Of a DNA stretch of 64,000 bases, positions 10,617-21,476 are shown in pieces. Origin of the DNA: Spinacia oleracea. Its lineage: Eukaryota; Streptophyta; Magnoliopsida; Caryophyllales; Amaranthaceae. The notes under the pieces are model-generated. The model saw only the letters and a program-made list of their open reading frames with translations. It did no database searches and had not been told where the DNA came from. Each line of letters begins with the position of its first letter. Position 1 is the stretch's first letter. Where the stretch lies: assembly GCF_020520425.1 (NCBI RefSeq), contig NC_079491.1:22125449-22189448 (forward strand). The letters are read 5' to 3'. Both the position numbers and the translations under genes were made by a program.

Positions 10617-13600
10617 CACTACAACAAATCGGACCAAAGAGGGCGAAAAAAGTCGCCCTTTTGATCAAAATATCGTCCTTTTAAACTTTAAGGGCGACAT
10701 AAAAATCGCCCTTAAATCGCCCTGTTAGGTTCGTCCTATTAGCCTTCGAAGGCAACACTAGTTTTTCGCCCTTTTTGATCAAAACCAAAGAGGGCAAATG
10801 TTTTTCGCCTTCTTTGGTCGAAAACAAGGAAAGAAAACGTTATCTCGCCCTCCTTGAATATATTTCGCCCTCTAAAATAGCTTTAATAGGGCAATTTGTT
10901 TTGCCTTTTTTGTTCAAAACCAAACAGGACAACTTGCTAATGTCGCCCTCTTTGTTCAATTTTTTATTTTTAAAAAAACAAATCTGGTTGAGACAAAAAC
11001 TCAGCTAAGTAACTATATAAATATGGCAACAAGCTTATCACCAACCATACAAAGGTAAATGAAAGTATAACAAATAAAAAATAACTATATAAAGACCACA
11101 GTGGATAATAGCACCAAAGGTAACATCAATTCGCAGTTAGGCCAGTTACTTCATAATATTTGGCCTTTGGTGAGTTTTACATGACCTAAATCAACAAGCT
11201 ACACAATTCCTTTTCGTACTATATCATCACCAGAATAGAAATAAGAGCACTAGCAAGGACACTTCGAGTAAGGACTACCATATGCATTTCTTCGTTTGTT
11301 TTCACAACCTAAGCTTATTCTTGTGCTTACACCTGTTATTGAATTCGTTCCACTTGCATACTTGCAAAGAGCCTGTCCATCACAGATGAAACTTAACAAC
11401 CTTCAATACCATAAACAGGTAATTAATGTATGCAAACGGGTAATAATGTAGCTGTGAAATCAAGTTTTACCAGTTTCTGGGGATAGTCAAGAACAGCATC
11501 ACTAAAATCAGCACCTTGAATAAGAGCACCAGTAAGGACACTTCGAGTAAGGACTGATCTTATAAGAACAACATTAGTAAGATTTGCTTTATTTAAGACA
11601 TGAAATTTGAGGATAACATGCTTGAGTATTAAAGCAACAAGCCTTTTCCTTACCAAAACTAATCTCTAATCAATGAAACTGAGAACTGGATGTCCAATAA
11701 TTCACAAGATTTGCTTATATAATCAACAATATTTCTGAAACAGAACAATCTGACTAAATAAACTAGCACCTGGAAATCATAAGTAAGAGTGTAAAACAGT
11801 AACTTACCATACGATCCATCAGCGTATCACTAAAATCAGCACCTGGAATTGGTAGAGTTACATCAGTTTATCAAAATCCATCAACTAGTAATGTAATGAA
11901 GTAGTAATGCAGGCATATATACAAGAGAAATCGGCTTTGTAAGCAACAGCTTTCTCAAGGTATGCACCATTGAATGTTGAACCACTGAAATCTGATTCCC
12001 TCATATCTGCTAATGTGAAATTTGCCCTTCTGCAAAGTTAACAGTATAACACCATCTTATGTTACACGAATGATGAAAAGCTCCAATTTTTTCAACATTA
12101 CATCAACGAAACACATTTATCCATTATAAATAGTAATGATCGATAATAGTGTAATTTGAACTAGTAATGTAATGGTAGTTCATATATACAGAATTTGTGA
12201 AACAGTAAGATTAAATTTTTACCTGAAATTTTCATTGACATGAACAGCTTTCCTGCATCCAACCAAAAAGAAGAGAGAAGATCCAAATCAAAATTAAAAC
12301 AACTCAGAAATTGTTTAATAAACAGTAATTAAACAATGGAAGAAAGGCAGACTTGAAATCAGCAGAACCATATTGAGCAGCAGAGCCAATCCCGAATTCG
12401 CCTCGCATTTCAGCTTCAAACTTATTCAAATAAACAACAGTCTTATTTCGTTTAACATTGCCTAGATCTAGTGGCTTCAATCTTTAGATCTTGAACCTAA
12501 CAATTAGGTAATCTGGGTTTGGAAAAGGAAAACTTATGATTTTGCACCCAAAAAGTGTAAAGCTATTGTAGCTAGTTGATTATTTTGTACTTTAAAGTGT
12601 GTTGTCAGAGTAGTGTGATGTCTGGGATTCCTTCACAACAACACTTCCAGTCAACCTCCTTTCCTGTCATTTTCTATTGACTATCAAGGCTCCAATACAG
12701 AGTCTTGTTGATCAACTTCAATTACAATAACTAGTAATGTAAGCCTTCAATTAAATTTACATGTAACAGCTATCAATACAAATCAGGATGATAATTATGA
12801 GCATGCAACAGATCTCTACGCGAAGCAAAGACTGCAAACGAAACTTGATTAACAGGTATCTTGAATCTTACTTTTGGTACTTGGTAGGATAAATTTCAGT
12901 GGCACCAACAATATTCAACATATATAGGATTTCATTATGTTGAGAAGCTTAGTAGAGTACATTCACCTAATTTTATCAACTGTAAACATCTAAGGCTACT
13001 ATTTGGATTAGAAAAGCCTGTTCAAACTAAAATCAGACTTATATCATCCAAAACAATCATAATTAAATCTGCTAAAAGTTCATAATCAAATATCCATCAA
13101 CAAAATTCAGATAATCTCAATAAAAAAGAGCCAAATCGTCCATATTACAACAACAAAAACGCAATAAAACAGAGAGTTGGGCAAATAGTGATGAACTAGA
13201 AAAAAAAATCAAAATCAATATGACAATAGTAATTTGCTTGTACATCTCCTAATTCGTCACTTAATTAGGTCCCAAATTCAAATACCAGGCCACAAAAACA
13301 AAAAAAATCGCAAAGAGAAGAAGAAGTTGAGCAAATACGATACCAGGCGAACTCCAGAGGAGCTTCAGATATGAGAAAATACATGCTATTGGACCGAATT
13401 TCAGGCGAACTCAAGCAAATTTCAGCGAACTCAACCAACTTTCATACGAACTCAACCAAATTTCAACCAAAACACATAAAATTAGGGTTAGCGAAATTGA
13501 AGACGGAGAGAGAAACTAAACTGGAGATTTAGGGGAGAGAAAGGGAGATAGAGAAGTTAAATTGAAAATTTAGGGAAGGAGAAAGCTAAAATAAAGATTG

Positions 13601-13914
13601 GGAGGGGTTTTAATTTTGGTATTCTTGAAAGAGAAATTGGGGACGATGGAAGAAATCTTCTATTCTCTGGTTCCCAAGGTCTGAAGTTTAAGGAGTTTGA
13701 CATTTTTTTATTAAATTGATCAAAGAGGGCGAAATTTACAAGTCGCCCTTCTTATTATTGTTAAAGAAGACAAAATCCAATTTTCGCCCTCTTTGTTATT
13801 ATCAAGGGAGGCGATGTACATTTGCCCTGTTTGATTTGTTCTAATAGGACGATTTTTCAGTTGTCCTTCATTTTACAAAAAAAATCGCCCTCCTTGATAC
13901 TGATTCTTGTAGTG
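10617..13914. mobile_element. Non-autonomous CACTA element carrying host gene exons
   Basis: The ends CACTACAACAAATC and GATTCTTGTAGTG are flanked by a 3-bp duplication TGA (10614-10616, 13915-13917). Subterminal arrays of 'agggcga' and 'tcgccct' (10635-10960, 13725-13900) are typical of CACTA elements. No transposase frame was seen, so movement would need a related autonomous element. The interior holds intron-bearing exons of a thylakoid lumen pentapeptide-repeat gene, listed separately, and a pyrimidine-rich leader-like stretch near 13480-13640 on the minus strand. Confidence 0.88.
11242..12470 (-). pseudogene. Captured fragment of a thylakoid lumenal 15-kDa pentapeptide-repeat protein gene (At2g44920-like)
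   Basis: Six exons read on the minus strand: about 12470-12353 (EAEMRGEFGIGSAAQYGSAD), 12252-12223 (KAVHVNENF), 12029-11923 (ADMRESDFSGSTFNGAYLEK), 11842-11808 (ADFSDTLMDRM), about 11596-11471 (NLTNVVLIRSVLTRSVLTGA) and 11372-11276 (ALCKYASGTN, SLGCENKRRNAYGSP). The order and phases match the Arabidopsis lumenal protein; A(D/N)xxx pentapeptides form a beta-helix. Most borders keep GT-AG, so capture was from genomic DNA, not cDNA. The chloroplast transit exon was not found, the acceptor of the fifth block is unclear, and the far end is joined to a duplicated scrap (11242-11276). It is therefore very probably non-functional, though transcription is possible. Confidence 0.88.
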
Positions 13915-13917
13915 TGA

Positions 13918-14630
13918 AAGGGTTTGTCATAATTGACTACCTCATCGCATACTCCGTTTATCGGTAATTAGATACCCTGTCGTAGAACATCTATCTATAA
14001 CTATACTACAAGAGAAGCCCCTAAAACATCATATGACACATGCCGCACTATGGTTAAAAGTTTTTCCCCTTTTTTTTCTTCCTTAATTAAATAGTATATT
14101 AATTATATATTTTGTCTAATTTATGACAAAACTATTTACTGAATCTATTGTTGCCTAAAAATAAGTAAATTGAATTTGCATAAGGTAAATAATGAAAAAT
14201 TATATGGACATGGAAATGTTTTATGCTGAAAATATTATTAGATTTTAGACACTGATATAATATGCTGACAATATTTTAGATTGCGAAAACTCATATAATA
14301 ACCATAGTCACTTAAACATATACTTTAGTACCTAATACATTTTTCAGCTATTCGTGCAATTTTGGTTCACTAATATATGCGCGCAAACCTATATTTATCA
14401 AACAAAACAAAAATATATGCAAACCTAGCTGGCAATAAGAAAACATATTCCCTAATAAATATTTAATAATGAAGTATATGTCGTTTGTGAAATAACAAAA
14501 TCTTCATTATTTCCTTTCTTACCAAGATAACCACCCTTTCCTATTTTTTCTATCAATTTATTTTAGTCTACTTCCAATGATCCAAATAACAATAATCAAA
14601 TATGAAAACTCAAGAACGCCGCCTAACATC
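13918..14630. other. Intergenic, nothing identified
   Basis: AT-rich sequence with 'tatatgc' and 'ataata' runs. No frame, RNA gene or transposon end was recognised. Confidence 0.35.
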
Positions 14631-15599
14631 ATCTCATTATACAAATTTTTTAAAACGACCGTCTGACCGGTCAGACCACCCACCCATGGGTGTGTCGCGG
14701 GTCAGTTCGCGGGTCGTGGGTAGTTTTACCGGGTCGCGTATAAATTCTGTTTTTGCAGGTCATTTTTCCATTTTCAAATCGGTAATTCATTTCCTCTCTC
14801 TTCGCAACCCTCTGCCCCTCTCTCTCCTCAAACTCTCTATCTCTCCCCTCCTCTAATCGCCGCCGCCCGTCCAGACCTCATCGCCGCCGATGTCCACTTC
14901 CTCGTCGCCGCCGCTGTCCAATTCCTCTTCTTTCCCGTTGTCCACTTCCTCGTGTTGTGTCAATAAATGAGGTAAATCTTCTATTCCTCAATTCTTCTTG
15001 AGATTTATTGGTTGTTTGGTCGTTGTTGTTGTTCCTCTACTCTACTGCTTTGGTTGATGTTGTTATTCTTGATGGTGAATAGTTTTAGGATTTTTATTTT
15101 GAGTTTTTTTAATTTGATTTTAATTTTAATTTTTGTTTTTTATTTCATTTAGTTTTTTTATACGATTAGAATGAATTAGATTAGGTTTTTGTTTTTTCAT
15201 TTTTTGTGATTTTGATTTGATTGATTTTTGATGTGGTCTAGGTGATTTCCACGGTAGTCAAATTACCGTCAATGAGGCTCAATCTCGCAGTGGTGAAATG
15301 ATAGGGCGATTGTGGAGGTGCGGCTAGGGAAGGCGAAGTTTCAACGGAATGATAGGGCGACTGTGGTGGTGCGACTGGGTCAAATAACAAAAGTCGATTG
15401 CGGTGGTAGTAGAGGCGAGCCACGAGTTTGATGTTGCTCGAAAAGAAGCGAAAGAAATAGCTGGCGGACATCAAAGTTACCAGATTCAATGTCGCGAATT
15501 GATGCAGAAGCAATCGGTGACTTCAATCGCGAATGAACAGTCTCGTGGTGGCTGCGCTAGTCCCTGCTGGTGGCCGCGGACGAACATTGTTGTTGTTTT

Positions 15600-18500
15600 T
15601 ATTTTAATTAGATTTAGGTCAGAACAATTTTGTTTTAGTTACGTTATTGATTTTGTTTCAGTTGAGAATATGTTTGTTTTAGTTTTGATAATTTCATTTT
15701 AGTTAAGAAATACTCTATTTTAGTTAAGAATAATTTACTTTTAGTTAAGAAGAAATTCCTTTTATTAGAGGTAAAGTTGTTTCAGTTGAGAATAATGACG
15801 TTTTAGTTAAAAAAAATTCTGTTTTAGTTACGACTATTTTTGTTTTAGTTAAGGTTATTTTGTTTTAGTTGAGAATATCGATGTTTTAGTTGGCTTAACT
15901 AACAAAAAATACTCTACTTATATCGGTTAACTTATTATTTCCATTGCTTAACTAATTTGTTTTGGTGCTAAACTAATTGGTTTTAGTACTTAACTAATTA
16001 ATTCCGTTGATTATCTAATTGGTTTCATTGCCCAACTAAATAGTACTAATATTTAACTAATTAATTAGTAAATCAATAGAACCAATTAGTTAAGCAATAG
16101 AACCAATTAGTTAATCAATGAAACCGTTTAGTTAATCAATGGAATCAATTAGGTAAGCACTGAATCCAAATAGTTAAGTAATGAAACCAATTAGTTAAGC
16201 ATTGAAACTAATTAGTTGATCAATGAAATCCAATTAGTTAAGCAATTAAATCTAATTAGTTAAGCAATGCTGCCAATTAGTTAAGCAATAGAATCAATTA
16301 GTTAAATATGTAACTAATTAGTTAAGCAATGTAACTGATTAGTTAAGCAATGGAAATAATTAGTTAAACATTAGAACATATTAGTTAAGCACTTGATCCA
16401 AATGGTTAAACATTGAAATTAATTAGTAAAGCATTGAAACTAATTAGTTAAGCCATTAAAACTAATTAGTTAAGCAATGAAACCAATTAGTTAAGCAATG
16501 CAGCCAATTAGTTAAACATAGAAACCAAATAGTTAATCAATAGAATCAATTAGTTAAGCATTGTAACTAATTAGTTAAACATTAGAACCGATTAGTTAAG
16601 CAATAGAACCAATTAGTTAAGCAATAGAACCAATTAGTTAATCAATGAAATCGTTTAGTTAATCAATGGAATCAATTAGGTAAGCACTGAATTCAGATAG
16701 TTAAGTAATGAAACCAATTAGTTAAGCACTGGAACCAATTAGTTAAGTACTGGAACCAATTAGTTAAGCACTGGAACCAATTAGTTAAGTAATAGAACCA
16801 ATTAGTTAAGCAATGGAACCAATTAGTTAAGCAATGGAACCAATTAGTTAAGTAATAGAACCAATTAGTTAAGCATTTGAACCAATTAGTTAAACAATGA
16901 AACCAGTTAGTTAAGCAACATAACCAATTAGTTAAGCACTGGAACCAATTAGGTAAGTAATAGCACCAATTAGTTAAGCAATGGAACCAATTAGTTAAGC
17001 CTGAAATTCAATTAGCTAAGCAACGGAACCTATTAGTTAAGCAACATAACCAATTTTTTAAGCACTGCAACCAATTAGTTAAGTAATAGAACCAATTAGT
17101 TATGCAATGAAACCAATTAGTTAAGCCTGAAATTCAATTAGTTAAGCAACAGAACCAATTAGTTAAGCAACAGAACAAATTAGTTAAGCATTTGAACCAA
17201 TTAGTTCCAATTAGTTAAGCAATGAAACCAATTAGTTAAGCAATGAAACCAATTAGTTAAGCAACAAAACCAATTAGTTAAGCACTGGAACCAATTAGTT
17301 AAGTAATAGAACCAATTAGTTAAGTAATATAACCAATTAGTTAAGCAATGGAACCAATTAATTAAGCCTAAAATTCAATTAGTTGAGCAACGGAACCAAT
17401 TAGTTAAGCAACGGAACCAATTAGTTAAGCAACAGAACCAATTAGTTAAGTAATAGAACCAATTAGTTAAGCAATGGAACCAATTAGTTAAGTTTGAAGT
17501 TCAATTAGTTAAGCAACGAAACCGATTAGTTAAGCAACAGAACCAATTTGTTAAGCACTGCAACCAATTAGTTAAGTAATAGAACCAATTAGTTAATCAA
17601 TTGAACTAATTAGTTAAGCATTTGAACCAATTAGTTAAGCAATGAAACCAATTAGTTAAGCACTAGAATTAATTAGTTAATCAATCGAACTAATTAGTTA
17701 AGCATTTGAACCAATTAGTTACGCAACTGAACCAATTAGTTCAGTAAAAAAAAAGTATTTATTAAGCATAAAATTCAATTAGTTAAGCAAATGAATAAGT
17801 TAGTTAAGCCTTAAATTAATTAGTTAAGCAAAAAAACCTTAGTTATGCAATGTAACCAATTAGTTAAGTAATAGAACCAATTAGTTAATCAATCGAACTA
17901 ATTAGTTACGCATTTGAACCAATTAGTTAATTAAGCAATGAAACCAATTAGTTAAGCACTGGAATTAATTAGTTAATCAATCGAACTAATTAGTTAAGCA
18001 TTTGAATTAATTAGTTAAACAATTGAACCAATTAGTTAAGCAACTGAACCAATTAGTTCAGTAAAAAAAGAAAGTATTTATTAAGCATAAAATTCAATTA
18101 GTTAAGCAAATGAATAAATTAGTTAAGCCTTAAATTAATTAGTTAAGCAAATAAACCAATTAACCAATTAGTTATACAATGTAACTAATTAGTTAAGCAA
18201 TTGAACCAATTAGTTAAGCACTGAAACCAATCAGTTAAGCAGTGGAACTAATTAGTGAAGCAAGGGAGTATTTGTTAAGTCTGGAATTCAATTAGTTAAA
18301 CAATTGAACCAATTAGTTAGGCAACTGAACCAATTAGTTCAGTAAAAAAAAAGTATTTATTTAAGCATAAAATTCAATTAGTTAAGCAAATGAATAAATT
18401 AGTTAAGCCTTAAATTAATTAGTTAAGCAAATAAACCAATTAGTTATGCAATGTAACTAATTAGTTAAGCAATGTAATCTATTAGTTAAGCAATTGAACC

Positions 18501-19015
18501 AATTAGTTAAGCACTGAAACCAATCAGTTAAACAGTGGAACTAGTTAGTGAAGCAAGGGAGTATTTGTTAAGTTTGGAATTCAATTAGTTAAACAATTGA
18601 ACCAATTAGTTACGCAACTGAACCAATTAGTTAAACACTGGAATTAATTAGTTAAACAATAAAACCAATTAGTTAAGCAATCGAAACAATTAGTTAAGCA
18701 ATGAAATCGATTAGTTGCTTATTAAAACCAATTAGTTAAGTAATAAATACGATTAGTTAAGTAATAAGTACGATTAGTTAAGCATTGTAACTTATTAGTT
18801 AAGATTTTTGAGTTTCAGTTATGATTTTAGAAGTTTTATTTAAGATTTTGGAGTTTTAGTTATGATTTCAGAAGTTTTAGTTAAGATCTTCGGGGTTTTA
18901 GTTATGATTTCAGAAGTTTTAGTTACGTGTTTCTAAGTTTAGTTAAGATTTTATACGTTTTAGTTAAGATTTTCTTAGATTTAGTTAAGAATTATCGTGT
19001 TTTAGTTAAGATTAA
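15600..19015. repeat. Minisatellite, 21-bp unit, about 3 kb
   Basis: The core array (about 16030-18790) is built from the unit 'aaccaattagttaagcaatgg' in near-perfect and variant forms, roughly 130 copies. Higher-order variants include an 'aaaaaaagtatttattaagc' block recurring near 17745, 18065 and 18350. Both flanks (15600-15900, 18790-19015) carry a looser 'gttttagttaagat' array. All copies share TTAGTTAA. Weak 'aactaaa' echoes in inverse orientation continue at 19080-19270 and 20510-20720. Confidence 0.95.
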
Positions 19016-19335
19016 ATTGATTAATCCTAGCATTATATTACATTAACCAACAAAGTTTTTTACAATTCAAAAGACCAAAAGCAGCCCAAAGGCAAACATA
19101 TTAATCTTAACTAAAACATATTAATCTTAACTAAAACTAATTTAATTATAAATAAGACAATAAAACTAAAATGGAGAAAAATTCAACTAAATCATTTTAT
19201 TTCTTAACTAAATATAACAAAAGTATAACTAATACAATAATTGACTTAAATGTAACTATATCATTTTAAAGTGTGACTAAAATAATACTCCGTACAATTC
19301 TTAACTAAAAGGGAATATATTTAATGAGATCAACA

Positions 19336-19578
19336 AATGTACATTAGTCAACCAGTACTAGGTGCTTGGGAGTAGTGTGTTTAAGCTTAAGTAGTATCTG
19401 TCTCATCCTTGCAAGACCAGTCGACCTCCCAGGCTTTGGTCTTTTGGATCACAGCAGTATAAGGCTTCTTTTCCTGTTCTTTCTTCCCTCTTTTCTGAAC
19501 TAAAGCAGGAACTTCGTTAGGAATGAGCTCTGCAATTGTCTTCCAGTAGTTTTTGACAGTCTCTTTGTACAAGAGCTC
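19336..19578 (-). pseudogene. Captured clathrin light chain C-terminal fragment
   Basis: The minus strand encodes [20 protein letters not shown], then [11 protein letters not shown] and AVIQ. After a one-base frame change it continues [20 protein letters not shown]. This is the conserved C-terminal segment of plant clathrin light chain ([35 protein letters not shown]), the subunit that coats clathrin triskelia. Only this exon-sized piece is present, inside a Mutator-like element, and the frame change between VIQ and PKPG makes it non-coding as a whole. Confidence 0.85.
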
Positions 19579-19619
19579 TGACAATTGTCTGCAATTGGCT
19601 TCACCAACGCTTCTTTCTT

Positions 19620-21320
19620 ATACACAGAGTGTGTAACTTTCCACCAGAGCTGAATGGAAACTCAATGTACAAACTTAATCCTAACTAAAACAAACTTTAT
19701 CATAACTACCATGTTTATTTTACAATACCTCTAAAAGACAAATGAATATAAGCACAATCAATTGCAACCAGAATCAAGCATAAGCTGCAATAGTCAAAAG
19801 GACTCCAAGCTAATCTCCGTAAGATGGCTGATATAGTTACAGTTTCAGTTACGTTGAGCTGACAGATTCTGCATTTCATATTTATCTGCAAAACTATTGC
19901 CACAGTCTCTCATTAACTGAAAATGCATACAGGGTGCAGGGCCTAATTCATTTTCCTTTGGGATTTCAGAAACTATTAACACTAATCTTGTGATAGAATT
20001 GGCAGCTAATGACATCGAACATGTTTATCAGAGGTTGGTATTTTCAACAGATATTAGAACTCTTAAGCCAACAGATATCAGAACTCTCAAGTCACTAATC
20101 CTAAAGCAAGCACCATGTACACTGCAAGATAGAAACATAGGATATAAGAAGCAGAGGGTAAGAACCGTAAGGTTTTTAGGTGAACCCATACGGAAGAAGG
20201 CACAATTTCTCCCTATGAATAAAAATGTACCTCTTGCCTATTACACCAACTGGAATCAAACCAGCAGCATTGTGTAAATTAGACCTGCGTCCTAATAACA
20301 TATAATGAAAATAAATACTCAAGTATAATATAGAGTAATTATGTTTAAGCAAACCAATAATTCTGAAAGTAAGCCCAAAGAATTAAATCCTTAAGCCACT
20401 GATTTAGCTTAATTTTCTTCTTCAGCTTTCGCTGATAAACAATCATATCGATCCACCAAATACAGTAGAATTTTATCCTTATAACTAGACTAAAGTCTAA
20501 CCACAGCTCCCCCAAATCTTAACTAAACAAAGCAGATTCTTAACTAAATATGACCATTAATTAACTAAGTTAATTCATATCTGAAAACTAAACACACCAA
20601 ATAAATAACTAAATATAAGAAATCATTAACTAATTTAATTCATAACTAAGCATGCCACATACTAAAGTATCACAAGTCAGACTAAAATTAACAAGAGATA
20701 ACTAAACTATAAATTTAATCAATAATTTCATGCATATTCGAATGAATAATATCAACTAAATCAGCGTAATTAAGAGACCTAAGATATATGCGAAGGAACG
20801 AAACCCTAGATCTGCGATTTGAGTGTGAAATTGAATATGAAAAAAACCTAAATCAAAATCAAAATTAAAAAACTCTACCATAATAATGTCCGATAATTAG
20901 ACGGTGGAGATCGTCGCTGAGCTTGAGCTTGAGGAGGAAGAAAGATCGCCGACGAATTTGATAAGGGAGGGATGTCGGCGATGAGATCGATGTAGCAGCC
21001 ATACCGGCATCGCACCTCCATCGTCTATTTTCTTTGGAATTTTAGCAGAGGAACGGAACCTGCCTACATGGTGATGGTTGTCTCCGGTGAGAGAGAGGAC
21101 TAAAGGAGCGAGTAGAGGAGAGAGGACTAAAGGAGCGAGTAGAGGAGAGAGGAGTGCACCAGCAGGAGAGAGGGGAGAGACGAGGAGAGGGGAGAGAGAG
21201 GAGAAATGAGCAGGAGAGAGAAATGAAAATGCTTTTTATTATGCGCGTGATATCACGTGCGCGTGGGTAAAGAGGCCGTCTGACAGGCGCGTGGCCGTCA
21301 GGCGGTCTGACAGAAAAGAT
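19620..21320. other. Right part of the Mutator-like element, unassigned
   Basis: A 95-codon plus-strand frame (19990-20277; MIELAANDIEHVYQRLVF at its start) shows no family I recognise. It contains a short internal repeat (two 'acagatat..agaactct' copies near 20050-20095). A purine-rich stretch at 21090-21230 has tandem 'ggactaaaggagcgagtaga' units. Other captured pieces are possible but could not be identified. Confidence 0.4.
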
Positions 21321-21476
21321 TCTGATCTCATTATGAAATTTAATTTGTCTACAGAGTCATCCTGTTAAATATTTTCAACACCTTATTCAATTCCCTCATT
21401 CTTTTACTTAAAACTTTAAATAAGAAATTCAGGCTTTACTTTTCAATTGAACTATTGGAATTTTTTTAAGAAAATA

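Larger units (their letters stand above)
14641..21324. mobile_element. Mutator-like element (Pack-MULE type) with 10-bp target duplication
   Basis: ATCTCATTAT occurs at 14631-14640 and again at 21325-21334, fitting the 9-10 bp duplication of Mutator elements. The ends share an imperfect inverted repeat: 16-17 nt followed by 'gaccgtctgac' on the left, and 'gaccgcctgac' on the right read in reverse. Inside are pyrimidine-rich leader-like stretches at both ends (14780-14960 and 21230-20890 reversed), a long 21-bp minisatellite and a clathrin light chain fragment. No transposase domain was seen, so it is non-autonomous. Confidence 0.75.

Noticed and set aside
11423-11656. A stand-alone 77-residue pentapeptide-repeat protein
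   Set aside because: It is one exon of the captured gene plus intron read-through, not an independent gene.
15238-15702. Overlapping frames of 91 and 99 codons on both strands
   Set aside because: No recognisable domain; they lie in the leader-like end of the Mutator-like element and have no coding character.
16030-18790. Regular repeats that look like a CRISPR array
   Set aside because: The units are directly adjacent 21-bp variants with no unique spacers, in a plant nuclear context, so this is a minisatellite.
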